Below, one piece after another: positions 47,028 to 58,782 of a stretch of DNA of 64,000 nt; the first letter of the stretch is position 1; each line of letters begins with the position of its first letter. The notes under the pieces were generated by a model. The model saw only the letters and a list, made by a program, of their open reading frames with translations. It was not told where the DNA came from and ran no database searches. The stretch is from Lineus longissimus (taxonomy: Eukaryota > Nemertea > Pilidiophora > Heteronemertea > Lineidae), in the NCBI RefSeq assembly GCF_910592395.1, contig NC_088313.1:13162437-13226436 (forward strand), given 5' to 3'. A program made the position numbers and the translations under genes.

Positions 47028-47795
47028 CCTCCAGGGTCCTTAGCCTGTTTGACACAAAACTTTGATCTCACGTGTAGTTTGACCCCCCCCCCCCACATGA
47101 CCCTAAAGATGTCGACGAGGTCATAGGTTAAGGTCATAAGACACTGTCGCATTTTCTAAATTACGCACACGGGCAAATATTCTACCAACTATAACCGATT
47201 CCCACCAAACTTGGTACATTTACCTAGGTTGATACCAGTTTGCCACTGGCCGGTCAAAGGTAAAGGTCATAGGGTAGAACGTCAAGGTCGTGTGGTTAAA
47301 ATAATATGAATGGGCCATTGCCATCGAAGTTATGAACCGATTTCCATCAAACTTGTTAGGTTCAGGCTGATACCAGTGATGATATTGTTTTAACGGAGGG
47401 TCAAAAGTCAAGGTAATTAGGTAAAAAGTAAAGGTCATGTGGTCCAAATTACACACACGATCAAATTCGCACCAAATTATTGAACCGATTTCAATAAAAC
47501 TTGGTTCGATCATCCAGGTTGATGCCAGTTTGCACTGGGGAGTCAAAGGTGAAGGTCATACGATTAAACATCAAGGTCATGCGATCAAAATTACGCGCAC
47601 GGGTCAAATGACATCAAACTGATAAACCGATTTAAATCAAAGTTGGTAAGATTATCCAGGATGATGCCGGTTTGACACAGGTAGGTCAAATGTCAAGGTC
47701 ATAAGGTAAAAACCTGAAGGTCATAGGTCCAAATTAAGGGCAAATTGCCACCAAACTAATGAACCGATTTAACCAAACTTGGTACGTTTATTCTT
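47028..47795 (+). repeat. AGGTCA-rich tandem array, ~140 bp units
   Basis: Units centred on AACCGATTT at about 47192, 47334, 47484, 47624 and 47761 (spacing 137-150). Each contains CCGATTTNNANCAAACTTGG, a GTTGATRCCAGTTTG block and two or three AAGGTCA copies, plus AAATTACRCRCACG. A C12 run at 47083-47094 lies in a partial first unit. The array is similar in style to dispersed repeats common in marine invertebrates. Confidence 0.85.
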
Positions 47796-48994
47796 AACAT
47801 CTATAGGCAGGTTTTGCAAAACTTAAAACGAGCTATGAACGGCGACGAAATACGAAGCATCTAAATCTATTTATCAACGATTCCTCCTACAACTAGGTAC
47901 ATGGAAGATGACCTACGAGTGTCATGTAAATGAATTATGGACTTGACGACACAGACCTTCGTACTAGGTTTTCAATGTTCGTAAGGGTTGCGAAACCTGC
48001 CTACTGCCACTACACGTAACGGCAAGAAGTGCCAGTTTACATCATTGGGCTCATATTCTAGCACTGGTCTCCACATAGATCAATAGTATCCACAGAGCAT
48101 ATCGAACGTTTTATTCAACGCGTTCTTCAAGATTGATATTCGATATTTTAAGGATTAATTAATTTCTTGCAAATTGCATCGGGTCGCTCCCATGTGTTGC
48201 AGTTCGCAAGATTAGTTTACACTTTGGATGTATCTCCATGCCAAGTAGACCTCAGGTTCGGGTGCATAGTTTGCAGTTGCAGTGCGTATTTCCAATATTA
48301 ATGGACTATTATCCAGGATTTGACAAAATCCATACAGGAAGACTCACAGTTTCCATCTTTCAATGAAAGGTAAACACTATGTGTTCGCATGAATAATGAA
48401 TTAATGGTGTGGATGTATGTTTGCTAAATATAAATACTTAGCACCTTGCATTGAATTTTCTATTGAAGGACTAGAGAGAGGCGAGAAGACAATGGCTTGC
48501 AAAATTGCCCGTTGTATTTTTCGATGGTTGGCCAATATCTGTTATTATTCTATGCGTCCGTCGTTGGCTGAGATTGAGAACTGGTTTGTTTATTCGGATA
48601 ATAATGTTTGTCATGGGAAAATTGAAAGAGCTGAAGAAAAACGGCAGTGTCAGTGTTCGATTCCCGGGGTGAGAGTTTATATAGCCTTTAGCAGTTGGCA
48701 GATTACTTCTGTTTGGTACTTGAGATATGTCGTGGCAAACAATAAACAAGAGATGCGTTTGAATTGGGTAAGAAATACATGTAGTGGGCATTTCCAGAGT
48801 GAATCATGTAAGTGCTTACAGAGCCGGCGAAACAGTGAACATCTTTCTATAATGTCACCAAGAGATTATGACTCACTGACACACATTTTCGTACCATTTA
48901 TTTCTGCAATACGCAAAACTTTCTGAACAACATATTTTTGATAATCTTTATGTTACCTGATTACGGAATTTCTTTAATTTTTTTCATTAGAACA
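47796..48994. other. No gene recognised; contains the longest open frame of the window
   Basis: A 169-codon plus-strand frame (48417-48926) is rich in Cys and Trp, overlaps a 106-codon frame on the other strand and shows no domain. I treat it as chance. Confidence 0.45.
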
Positions 48995-49082
48995 TTTTTT
49001 TGCGATTATATTTTCGCGAATTGAGATTATTAGCGAAATCAGCAAAAATGAAACGCCCGCAAAAATATTGTGTTTTACAGTA
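48995..49082 (-). mobile_element. DNA element end fragment (TACTGTAAAAC type)
   Basis: On the minus strand it starts TACTGTAAAACACAATATTT and continues with TTTTTGCGGGCGTTTC, then ATTTCGCTAATAA and AATTCGCGAAAATAT. Degenerate TTTTCGCGNAA repeats after such an end are typical of miniature elements in many animals. The other end was not found. Confidence 0.4.
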
Positions 49083-50189
49083 TCATGTCATCGATATGCT
49101 TGATGTTGTTCCATGACGATAACATTATGTTAGCTTCATGATTACACACACTGTATAGCTTCATCGCAGTACACCAACTGCGTCTTGACTTTAAAGAAAC
49201 ACCAAAAACAATCAGACTTAAAACAAGCAAAGCGACTTATGCAATTTTAGTTACCGTAAAAAATAGGGCACCCTCTCAATTGAATCGGTTGACATTCGAA
49301 GGGAGGTCTTTAAAGAGATCCAGTCATGGCACAAGTCTTTATTCAGACTAGCTGAACGTGGTAAAAATAACTAAATTACTTCTTATGCAGCTCATTGGCT
49401 CCGTAATCAACAACTTGATCAGGGGAACTCGAAACTGCTAGAATTTATCAATGGAAGCATATTTCAGCCTTAGGTTTTAACCGGGCCGTTAAAAACTCCC
49501 CATTTTTAGAACCGTTTTGCTACAGGTTATCTTTAATATGATCGCGCAGAGGAATATGCCATTTTCGGCCAAAATATTTCGTGATCTGCTGGCCGAATAA
49601 ATCATCTAAGTGTTAGTCATAGTCAGACACGATTGCGTAAAATATTGTCAACGTCTGCTGGTCACAGTTGCTGACGACAGCATTCCGAGAAATTGGACGA
49701 GGTAAAAACATCAATTGATTTTGCGGACAGTCACATGGTGTTGACATTAATATCGGCCAGAAGTTGCGATGTATAAAGTATGATTGGAGCATGTGGTGTT
49801 TACCAGAAAGCGCTGGATGCAGTCATCTTGCGTTTGTCAAATATAAATTCATGTATTACAGGGTTGAACTGTGGATGACTTTCCCGATCAAATACATCGT
49901 ACATTTAGGAAGAATAATGCTTATTTTTTCAAGGCGGCGAGAGTTTTGCTCGTTTCGCTTTTTTTCCGGCTCGACGCCCTTTCTTCGTCTTAGCCTGTTA
50001 ATCGCATGTCTGGGGAAGGTCATTGCCAAGCGCTTACCGAATATTTTTCTTGCGCAAGAGCAAAAATCAACGCAGCCCGCGGATGTGGAGGGACCAGAAG
50101 CGGAGTTGGTTGCCTAGATCAAAATATTTAGTCAATTTGTTATTCCTGTTATGCTTTCAGGAGCGAGGCAAGATCGCTTTCGACGGGAA
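49083..50189. other. No gene recognised
   Basis: A 117-codon plus-strand frame (49764-50117) has no recognisable domain. Confidence 0.5.
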
Positions 50190-50515
50190 ACAACAGGTTC
50201 CATTAGTCAAAATGAAGTCAGGTACCATTGGTCTAAAGGAAGTCAGGTACCATTGGTCAATAGGAAGTTTGGCATCTTCAGCCCATTTGAAGTCAGGTAC
50301 TACTGTCTAGAAGGATGTCTGGCACCATTGGTTTACAGAAAGCGAGGTACCATTTGCCAATAGGAAGTCTGGTATACCGGTACCATCAATTGATATGAGG
50401 AAGACAGGTACCATTGACCAAAAGAAAGTTAGGTACCATCGGTTAATTATCATGAGGAAAACAGGTACCAATGTGCAATAGGTACCATCGATTTCAAGGA
50501 AGTCCGCTATCATCA
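50190..50515 (+). repeat. GGTACC minisatellite, ~25-33 base unit, ~11 units
   Basis: Units of the form AGGAAGTCAGGTACCATTGG TCAAT. Eight copies of the palindrome GGTACC or close variants occur in 325 bases. Unit length varies. Confidence 0.85.
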
Positions 50516-51054
50516 ATCACTAGGAAATACAATTAGGGAATTCAGGAAGCTGTAACTGTCTTTCGACGTCTCCAAGAATGTCGATAATTCTTTCTTATTA
50601 AATAAGTCAGGATTAGACAACTTGGGCTTATTAAGACATGATATGGCAACCTGGATATGGATCCATGTCCCAAGCTTTTGGTATGTCTGCACTACTGTGC
50701 CCACATTAGAATTACGACGTCGAACGACTACTGAAAACAAGTATAAATTGCTTACCTCAATAACAGTTGTCGAATTAATTCAAACAGGCAGCTTTTCGCG
50801 TAGGTTCCTTGGGTAGGTTCCAACGACCATGTCCGGTAGATCCGCGCACTTAATGAATCCATACTATAGTGAAAGTGTAAACAAGCTACTGGCTTCTACC
50901 ACCACTGACCAGCCGAATATCGATTTGAATATTCCACATAATAAGCAATTTTACATAAGCATCGTGAGTTAGTTACATGCATCAATCGATATTTGGCTGT
51001 GTGGTTAATTATTCCGGCCCAGGGCTAATCCTTGTGGTAATGATATAGGGGTCC
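50516..51054. other. No feature recognised
   Basis: No coding or repeat signal noted. Confidence 0.5.
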
Positions 51055-51132
51055 AGAGCTCGGGTGTTTAAAACAAGTAATGGTCACTATCTCGGCGTTA
51101 ACTTTAACTTGGCGTTACATGTAGGTCTAATG
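51055..51132 (+). repeat. Dispersed repeat related to 2279-2346
   Basis: TTNAAAACAAGT, GTCACTA, CGGCGTTAA and CTTGGCGTTA occur in the same order as at 2279-2346 (and inverted at 4130-4195). A half-element of a miniature inverted-repeat family. Confidence 0.55.
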
Positions 51133-51650
51133 GGCTGTGATGAATCGATAGAGATGGATCTCAGACAAACCAACCCCACAGAGCTACAATTTGAGAGATA
51201 GCTGGCGCTCCCTAGAAAACGCTTCTAGAACCGGCGGGCATGTTAAGTATACCTACAGTATACCCTACAGTGCTATATTGGTCAGAACAACAAGGTAAAC
51301 ATTCTTTACTTTAAGTAGTGATTCAATACTGTTTCTTGCCTTCATGTGCCGGCGCTTCACCTTTTCATTCATACAGGCCACCGGGAAACATATACCTGTC
51401 AGTCAGGCATCCCGAACAGAACGAATAAGTTAGAAGGCTAATCAACATCTTGTTGATGAGCTATTTCGCTTATGTCAAACAAGTGCTTACTACATATCAG
51501 TCGATCAGCAGGGATCAGGTTAACGGCCTAGATACTTGTAGAGTACAAACAGTTTCTTGGTCCTACCTGCATGAAAAGCTGTGCATTACAATCCAGTATA
51601 AACCCAGTACCGTATTTTTTACCCATGTCTTATTTTCAAAACCCAACTCA

Positions 51651-51734
51651 ATCGTATAAAGCATGTACTTTGTTTACGTCGACGTTTCTAAAATCGTATA
51701 AAGCATGTACTTTGTTTACGTCGACGTTTCTAAA
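51651..51734 (+). repeat. Perfect 42 bp tandem duplication
   Basis: Two identical adjacent copies (51651-51692, 51693-51734) beginning ATCGTATAAAGCATGTAC. Absence of differences implies a recent event. Confidence 0.95.
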
Positions 51735-52022
51735 CTGCAAACAGGGCCTATTTTTTTCTTTGTAAGACACGCCATACATCCAAAACATCGGTGAACAATA
51801 CATCATCTTGCTACCTTGGTGGTGTTCCATCTTGGCATCCACAAGATGATCCATGCTTTAACCATACTAACATATGTTGAGCTATCTCGCTGGCCGATTG
51901 TATTCTGACTGATGGTATGGTTCTTTCTATAAAGGTCATGACTGTCATTCCTTAAGTGATTGAAAGCTCACAATTGAATCCTCTGCCCCCAAGACATTCT
52001 ATCCTCGGAAATATAAAATTTC

Positions 52023-52187
52023 TACACCAGTGTATAGTTTCCGTTTCTCTGAGTGTAAATGCTGAATTAGTATATATTGGCAGGTTTTTTTCTGTCCTTG
52101 TTACCCTGTATTGAAAAGCCATGGTCTCTCTCTCTGTCTATTTCATTAAAAATTGAAATGTGGGAAAAAACCACAGATTTACACCGG
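52023..52187 (-). mobile_element. CCGGTGTAA element, copy 1 (minus)
   Basis: On the minus strand it matches the copies at 55542 and 62359: CCGGTGTAAATCTGTGG, GAGAGACCATGGCTTTTCAA, ACAGAAAAA and a terminal TACACTGGTGTA. More diverged than the other two. Confidence 0.7.
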
Positions 52188-53482
52188 GAACACACAGCAT
52201 GAAGTCAATCTTCATTTGTTTTTGTCCTCTTGATGTCAGTGGTATAATTGCATGTTGAACAATAAACACCATGTTCCCGAATCTAGCACGCTCGCTGAGC
52301 AAAATGATTGGCACTCCGTTTTAGCACGGAAGAAATAGGATGCCAGGTCTAATTCAATGTTCTTCTCTTCTTAATGTCTTCACGATTATCGGCAATCTCG
52401 AACAAACTGCTGGGATTGAAGTAAACAGCATGAAAGACATCCGTAGATTTAGATCTAAATTGCTTTTCCACCCTTTTAATAGGAATTGATTGGAGCTGCA
52501 TGAGTCATCATGGAGAGACAGCAGAGGACATCGCGGAGATTCTAGCTACACTCGGGAGACGCGAATCAAGGATACCGATGAAATACAAGGCTAGTTGCCT
52601 TGCGCTACACGATACCTTCATTTCATCTTGCAAGAAAGCTAAGGCTTAGTGCTAGTATTGTGATATCACCTTCTATTGCTCCCGGCCCATCAGTATGGTG
52701 AAGATGCGTTCAGCAGGGCTGATACTCCTAGCTGAAGAAGACTTGCATTTACTTTGATTTGGTACCGGCGTGCTCTCAGGATTTCTAATGACCAGTCGCG
52801 CTGGTAGCAGTGACGTGAGGCTGTCTCCTTGAGCTTTATCCAGAAACTCGTGTGGTGGAATTCAATGGTTAATGACTTGCGTAGCAATTTGGGACCGTTT
52901 CATTCATGCTCGCTTTGATACCGTCTTAGGCGCGGGAAGTCAAGGGAAATTGTATTGAGCATGCGATATCCTCTTTAAGAGATCTAATGGGGGGGGGGGG
53001 GTAGTCTACCAAATCAAAGCAAATAATTCAGGAATGATGATGATCGCCTTCAACGATTTTAGTCATTATACCAAGTGAATGCATTTGGAAATACCAAAAT
53101 AGGCGTTACTCGACGTTTATATCTATATTCGCCTTACGTAAATTACCTCAGTCGGTAGATAATATACCGGGACCTTCGCATTCCCGCATTCGCTAAAACG
53201 TCAGAGTTGAAACATCAAAAGCGACTGAAACTGCACTGTACACAGACACCTGATAAAGGCTTCAAAGTCAAATACGAAAGGCTGAAATATAAACTTGTGT
53301 TGCAGCTTCTATTTGCAGAACTGCAGGTAGAAGCAGAACTATGTTTTGAAGCCATTGCCTTGCATTTTGCCGCGCTCTATGTCGATGATCAGGTTTCAAT
53401 GCCAGGCCAAATGGTAATTACAAACACAGTCAGCTTGAATCGATGTTTTCGAATGATCAGTCCTCAATGTGGGGTCAGGTAA
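52188..53482. other. No gene supported
   Basis: A 55-codon stretch at 52483-52649 is discussed under findings. A G13 run lies at 52989-53001. No other feature was recognised. Confidence 0.45.
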
Positions 53483-53698
53483 TTAATTGCCAAACCCCAC
53501 CCACAGCATGGGTATAGTCAAAAGATGCGGGGCTTCCGTTCCAAGTCTGGCGCTGACGGCTCGGTAATGAACAAATTTGGCGGCGACTCCGAGACCGGGC
53601 GTTTCTCCTGCTTCCGGAAATGATGTTTGGATGAAAATACTCATCCCACTGCAAACAGTGCGGGTTCCTGGTGGCATCTGTCGAAGAACCTCAATTGG
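53483..53698 (-). CDS. Candidate exon, unknown protein
   Basis: A minus-strand stretch of about 72 codons, GC-richer than its surroundings and with coding-like codon use (GCC, GTC, CTC, CCG). It reads MPPGTRTVCSGMSIF, then SFPEAGETPGLGVAAKF, then VSARLGTEAPHLLTIP. A possible acceptor, GGTTCTTCGACAG, precedes the first ATG (53677). No domain recognised. A second, weaker coding-like stretch lies upstream on the same strand (about 54060-53910) and ends at a donor-like GCGAGGTATTA. Together they could be two exons or an old retrotransposon. Confidence 0.3.
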   Translation of the reverse strand, partial: PIEVLRQMPPGTRTVCSGMSIFIQTSFPEAGETPGLGVAAKFVHYRAVSARLGTEAPHLLTIPMLWVGFGN

Positions 53699-55541
53699 TT
53701 GTGGTCAGCTTCCGAGATAACGGCCCTAAACGTTGATTAAAAAGAGCGAGCTGAAAGTTCGCATCGGTATATTAAAAGGAGGTCATCGAGTACTGAGCAA
53801 GTTGTGAACAGGTGATATTGACCCAGCCATTGAAATGACCAGATAACAGCTTCTCAATTTTGATTAATAAAACCTTGAAACTTAAAGGTAAAATATATTA
53901 ACCCCCTCAGAACGGAACACAGGCTTAATACCTCGCCGTTCTTGGCTCTTGGCGAAACCTGCGTATTATTCACGACATTGAAGAAGGAAACATCATTCGC
54001 CTTTATAAACCACATATCGTGCCAATAGGCGATAGCGTTCACTACCACTAATTGGGTGTATGTTCATCGTGTCATTTAAGCCGCCCTTCAACATAAAAAT
54101 CACCACTGAGCAATCGAAGAACATTCACCAGCACAAACGACCCTAAAATGTCGTTCCAAATGCTTTTACTGATTGTCCTTTATGAAGAGAAATAACCAGC
54201 AATAATGAGGCATTTCTCGTTTGAGTTAGAGAGATACATGACGTTGAACCGCCACCTGCAGAGTTCATGTTAGCGACTCGACTCCATAAAGCACCATTAC
54301 GTCAAGCGTACCACTCCGTCGTTGCTTTTTCTCGACTAATCAACTCCCCCCGATCGGTTTGACTTTACTTGACGGAAGTACCTAAAGAAGTGCGCCTGAT
54401 ACGCGATGTGGTAAAAACCTTCAAGGTTGGGCTTATAAAAGGCTAAGTAGGGTATGATTGAGAGAAAGTGCCATGTTTTATTTAATGGGTTGAATCAGCG
54501 TGGAGATTTCTCCGAATAACTAGGTCGTTTTGTGAAACAAACCGCACAGTAGCCGACCCATAACATCTGGTCACAAATGGCACAAAACTCACGCTGGATT
54601 GCACATCGCATTCGATAGTATTGCCCCGGCGCTCCCTCATGACTAGAATCGATTCCTAATCCCATCGACCGGAATCAGGCAACTGACAGAAAGGATTTTC
54701 CTGAATCAATAAATTGACAAAGTCTAAATAAATTACTGCCAGAGGCAGTTTTATGAAGATTGATCTACCATCTGATCTGGCCTAGTTATAAGACAAGCTA
54801 CCAGTTGTCAGACTTGCGACAAAGTTAGCGTATGAGAGGTAGACATGCAACACCAGTTTAAAGATGAATAATGGCACTTAATACAAGGTACGGTAAGAAG
54901 GCTAACTTCACCCCAGATTTGTTGGGAAGAAAATAAGCTACTATTTGTCAGATTTGCGACGCATGACCGTTCAAGAGAATTTTACAGCGGATCAGATTCG
55001 ATAGGGAAGCTTATATACACCATCTGTCCGTCTTGGAGACAGAACCAAATAAGTTGTTAGAAACTGTAGGCCCTGAAATGGAGACTTGTCATAAAAACTA
55101 CTAGCGGCACCCAATATAATACGTTTGATGCCGTTGGGAAAGTCATTCCGTTTTAACTAAGTTTTAGGGAATGATAACGTCAGGCTGGAGCAGTGGGCAT
55201 GGGAGCCCTACAGGAAATACCGTCTAGACGTTATTTAGTCGGTTTTAGTGTGTCTGTTTCACATTCATGTAAGTCTAATAATATAGGCCTTCTGCACAGG
55301 CGCCCTTCAACTGGCTCAATAGAAGCAGCGTCCACAGTATATGACCATATCGGAGACTGGTGGGTAATGTTGGTATGGTTAGATTGCAAGGCTAAGGGCA
55401 TGAAGGGCATGATGGGGACTCTCGTAGATCAGTGTGCGCAAGACTGAAAGGAGGATGATGACCACAGAAAAGAAGACATAAAGCCATGAAATACTGCCGG
55501 AACAATTTGCCAGTAACCAGAGTCTAGACTTATTTAAACCG
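53699..55541. other. No gene supported
   Basis: Apart from the weak minus-strand stretch near 53910-54060, only short frames. A small duplication (GTCAGAYTTGCGAC) occurs at about 54808 and 54938. Confidence 0.45.
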
Positions 55542-55722
55542 CCGGCTGTAACATCTGTCCGTGGCTGTTCCACATATAGCAGTGTTTCCGTTAACAGAAG
55601 GCTAGAGAGACCATGGCTTTTCGAGGGAGAAACACTGAAAAAACTGTCAATACATCTTTGAGCGTTCCCAAACAATGAGCGAAAACACTCGGAAAGCGAA
55701 ACACTCAAAAACGTTACACCGG
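55542..55722 (+). mobile_element. CCGGTGTAA element, copy 2 (181 bp)
   Basis: Ends CCGGCTGTAACATCTG and GTTACACCGG. The interior TGAGCGTTCCCAAACAATGA is exactly shared with copy 3 at 62359. A miniature inverted-repeat element; the 109-codon minus-strand frame across it is a by-product. Confidence 0.8.
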
Positions 55723-56732
55723 CGCTTTAAACACAAGCCTGGCCCCGTGCTTTGGATGCCACCTGCCTAAGCCGGCCCTTGAATTGACACTGTACAATCG
55801 TATTTTTTAGCTACGCCATCAATACGATTCCCAGACACAGGTCAATACAGTCTGATGAGGGGCCGGGGAAAGCCATTAGGATATTGGGTCAAGCATAAAA
55901 TCGAAAGATATCTTTCCGAGATCATTCTATCTCATCAGAGATAAGAAGATCAATCAAGCAGGGTCTTGGTCAATTAGTTGGCCGCGATAAAAAATCTCTG
56001 CAGCGTCCTCAGTAATGTCAATACTAGTTATCCGACGGGGTTGCTTGGAGACCGAGCCAGATGAGGTTTCAAAATAGGTCCTTTATTGAGAATAACAAGG
56101 ACCTACATGTATTGCAAAAGTCCCCCGCAACGACCATTATATTTAGTGAAACACGCGCAATTATACTTGGACCCACAACGGCAGAACAACATCTTTTCTA
56201 GTCATTTCCCCAATTTTACCCAATATTACCCAATATTACCCAACATCATTAAAGGGAGAACATAGACATTGACAAACCATACCGTAGCCCCGCAAGACAA
56301 AGTTAGCTTTTGAAAAAGCCAGATGTCTTCACTTGTAGCGAACCCAACCGCGGCGAAACCCAACGCAGGACCAGTTACGAAACGACTGCATGATCATGTA
56401 CTACTTACACGAAAAACAACGAATTTTCGTGCGTGTTATACTGGTTTTAACATATAGGATTAATGTTCTGTCAGTAACCTTTCCGCTTTTATCGTGTCCG
56501 ATAGCACTTACGGAGTCCCCCCGAGCTGATAACGTTCTATTTGACATTAAGCCCTAAATCCAATATTTAAATACGACTTCATGAGCGAGAGAAGTTTCAG
56601 AGGTGCGAACACGGAATGAAATTTATAAACCTTAAACATGCGCTTTATAAGTATTGGTGGACTACATGTGACTGAGAAAAAGACCAAGAGAAACGAACGC
56701 TATGAAGAGGGAAAGTCGCCCTCTCATCAAAA
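55723..56732. other. No feature recognised
   Basis: Three copies of an 11-base TACCCAATATT-type unit occur near 56217-56247. Nothing else supported. Confidence 0.5.
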
Positions 56733-56782
56733 AGGCGGAGGATCGAACCCGCTGATACTAAACCATTGACCACAAAAGTGAC
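56733..56782 (-). other. tRNA-like remnant
   Basis: On the minus strand it reads TGTGGTCAATGGTTTAGTAT then GCGGGTTCGATCCTCCGC, a good T-arm with a canonical B box and an A-box-like half, but the anticodon arm is missing. Probably a tRNA-derived SINE head or pseudogene. Confidence 0.4.
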
Positions 56783-57399
56783 AAGAGCCGATTTTAAATT
56801 CGAATATCAAATGCGCTACATACACTGATTACTACGGTTAGGGTTTAAGGCGCTACTTTCAAACAGATACCCCTCCTAAAGGCTGTAATATCACATCGTG
56901 TGTCGCTCAAGCGTGAAAGAAAACCCACACTTAGTTTAAAGTTACTTCATACACTTTTTTATCCGATCGCATGTCGTGACGTGAGTTTTTGGCATAGAAT
57001 CCAAGCATTCATGCGACGCGACTGCAAGCAAGGACCGAAGATATATGAACTTTTCGCTCTTTTATGCCTGAAGAAGTGACTAACTCCACGCACACTCAAA
57101 AAACCTTACAGTTCTATGCTGAATGAAATTTATTTGCTTTAAAAAAACATTGTCGCGGCCGAAGAAGGCACTTAGCAAAAGTGGTCGTTTCGTATGCGGC
57201 TGAGGTAAGAAAAGCAACACCGTTTTTAAACCACACCCGTGACATGCAAGAAACCTTATACTGTTCCGCTCAGAAAGCTAGCACCCAGGAAAAAAGTATA
57301 CCCAGCGAAAGTCATTGCTTTGTTTGCAGTTTGCGTTCGCTGAATCAAATGAAATGGCCAGGGTCATTGTGCTCACCTCCCTCACAGACATGTGACTGT
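56783..57399. other. No feature recognised
   Basis: Short frames only. Confidence 0.5.
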
Positions 57400-57895
57400 T
57401 TTCGATTTTAGCCACCTGGTGGTTAAACCAGAAATCGAGCCGGACCGCAATTTAGTGTACAAGGTTTCATAACATAGGGCTACATATATACTAAATTTAA
57501 GTCAATAGCTCCAGTAGTTACCAAACGTGCCACCATTGGCCAATTTACGCTATATTTGACCTCTGTCACCTTGAAGAGAAGGTCAAAATAAAAACCCGTA
57601 TGATAATGTCATGTATCGTCATTACATGTACCATTGAAACAAATTTGATGATGTTCGAGCCCATAGTTCGGGAGATATAGCACTTTTTGTTTTCGGTTTT
57701 AGCCACCTGGTGGCAAAATAAGGAATCGAACCGGCCCGAAATTTGGTATCACAGCTGTTTTTAAATAAGTAAACATATGTACCAAGTCTCAAGTCTATAG
57801 CTCCAGCAGTTACAAAACGTGCCTTGCTAACGGACGACGACGACGGACGCCGCGCCATAACATAAGCTCGCCTCTCTGGAGGTGAGCTAAAAAGT
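57400..57895 (+). repeat. Two-module dispersed repeat (GGACGACGACGAC... type)
   Basis: Modules at about 57400-57535 and 57695-57830 both read TTTTAGCCACCTGGTGG, AATCGARCCGGNCCG, AATTTRGTRT, CAATAGCTCCAG and AGTTACNAAACGTGCC. The second ends in GGACGACGACGACGGACGCC and CATAAGCTCGCC. I know this pattern as a widespread dispersed repeat in marine invertebrates, but not its name. Confidence 0.75.
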
Positions 57896-58374
57896 GTATT
57901 CCTATGCCAACTCGGTAACATGTGACGAAACCCTACAATGCTTGCCTGAGAGGTATTGGTTTCCAAAATTCTTTCCGCTGTGCAAAAAAAGGACTCCTGA
58001 CCAGTATATTGACCGTTTATTAGTATGCAGGTGGCTGCAATTACATCACCTTTCTAAAAACCTGTCCATTTCGTAATATCGCCTCCGGGTATTGCGAAAA
58101 CTACTTGAGACATTTGCTCTGGTGCCAAAGGCAACATCCGTCCAATGCATATCAATAGCTATTTCATAAACGGAATTGGCAAGACACGAACTGCCACTGA
58201 ATTAGTATCAAGACGAGGTACGCCTTGGGGGAACCCGACTTAAAGTGCTAACAAACAACACCGCCTTCAGGAATCTGTCTTTTTCCGTTGTATAATTAGC
58301 TTGAATAGCTTGATGGACAACATGTCAGTGTGTTCCCAAAAAGCATTTTTCAAAAAAAATCACAACAAGAGTGA
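57896..58374. other. No feature recognised
   Basis: No supported feature. Confidence 0.5.
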
Positions 58375-58428
58375 CGCATCTTCGTACAACGCAAGACTGA
58401 TCGCATCTTCGTACAACGCAAGACTGAT
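58375..58428 (+). repeat. Perfect 27 bp tandem duplication
   Basis: CGCATCTTCGTACAACGCAA and seven further bases, repeated once without a difference. Confidence 0.95.
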
Positions 58429-58710
58429 GAGTATCGTCTTCAGCGACCCCGCAACCCAAGGCCAACATGAGCCAACATTGTTTTATGATTTCCAATGTCG
58501 ATGTACCACTACTGTACTTAATAGTATGCACCCCATGCATTTGAATAAAACACTTGGCGAAAGAGTGATCTCTAGCATAAGGAGTAAATCAGCATCGTCA
58601 TCTCCAGGGAATGTCCTGTCGAATATGACATTCCTGTACGGTCTAATGCTGTTGACTCGCGTTGGTCGAGACAAGTTTGCACTTGGCGTCGAACACTCAC
58701 AGTCCAAACC

Positions 58711-58782
58711 TCAATTACAATTGGTAGTTGATAAAGTATGGAATTAGTGAAACCTTGGAAACACTGATAAACCTTGGAATAT
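58711..58782 (+). repeat. Inverted repeat, left arm (partner 59679-59748)
   Basis: TGGTAGTTGATAAAG, ATNAGTGAAACCTTGGAA, CNAGTGATAAACCTTGGAAT matches the complement of 59679-59748 at about nine positions in ten. CCTTGGAA recurs within each arm every 18 to 20 bases. Confidence 0.85.

Noticed and set aside
48417-48926. Longest open frame (169 codons, plus strand)
   Set aside because: Cys- and Trp-rich with no domain, overlapped by a 106-codon frame on the other strand, no splice or promoter signals. A frame near this length is plausible by chance in 64 kb.
50190-50515. CRISPR-like spaced repeats
   Set aside because: Intervening sequence is a degenerate part of the same unit and varies in length; no spacers.
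55379-55708. 109-codon minus-strand frame
   Set aside because: Covers a miniature inverted-repeat element with two other copies in the window.
57622-57966. 114-codon minus-strand frame
   Set aside because: Lies over a two-module dispersed repeat.
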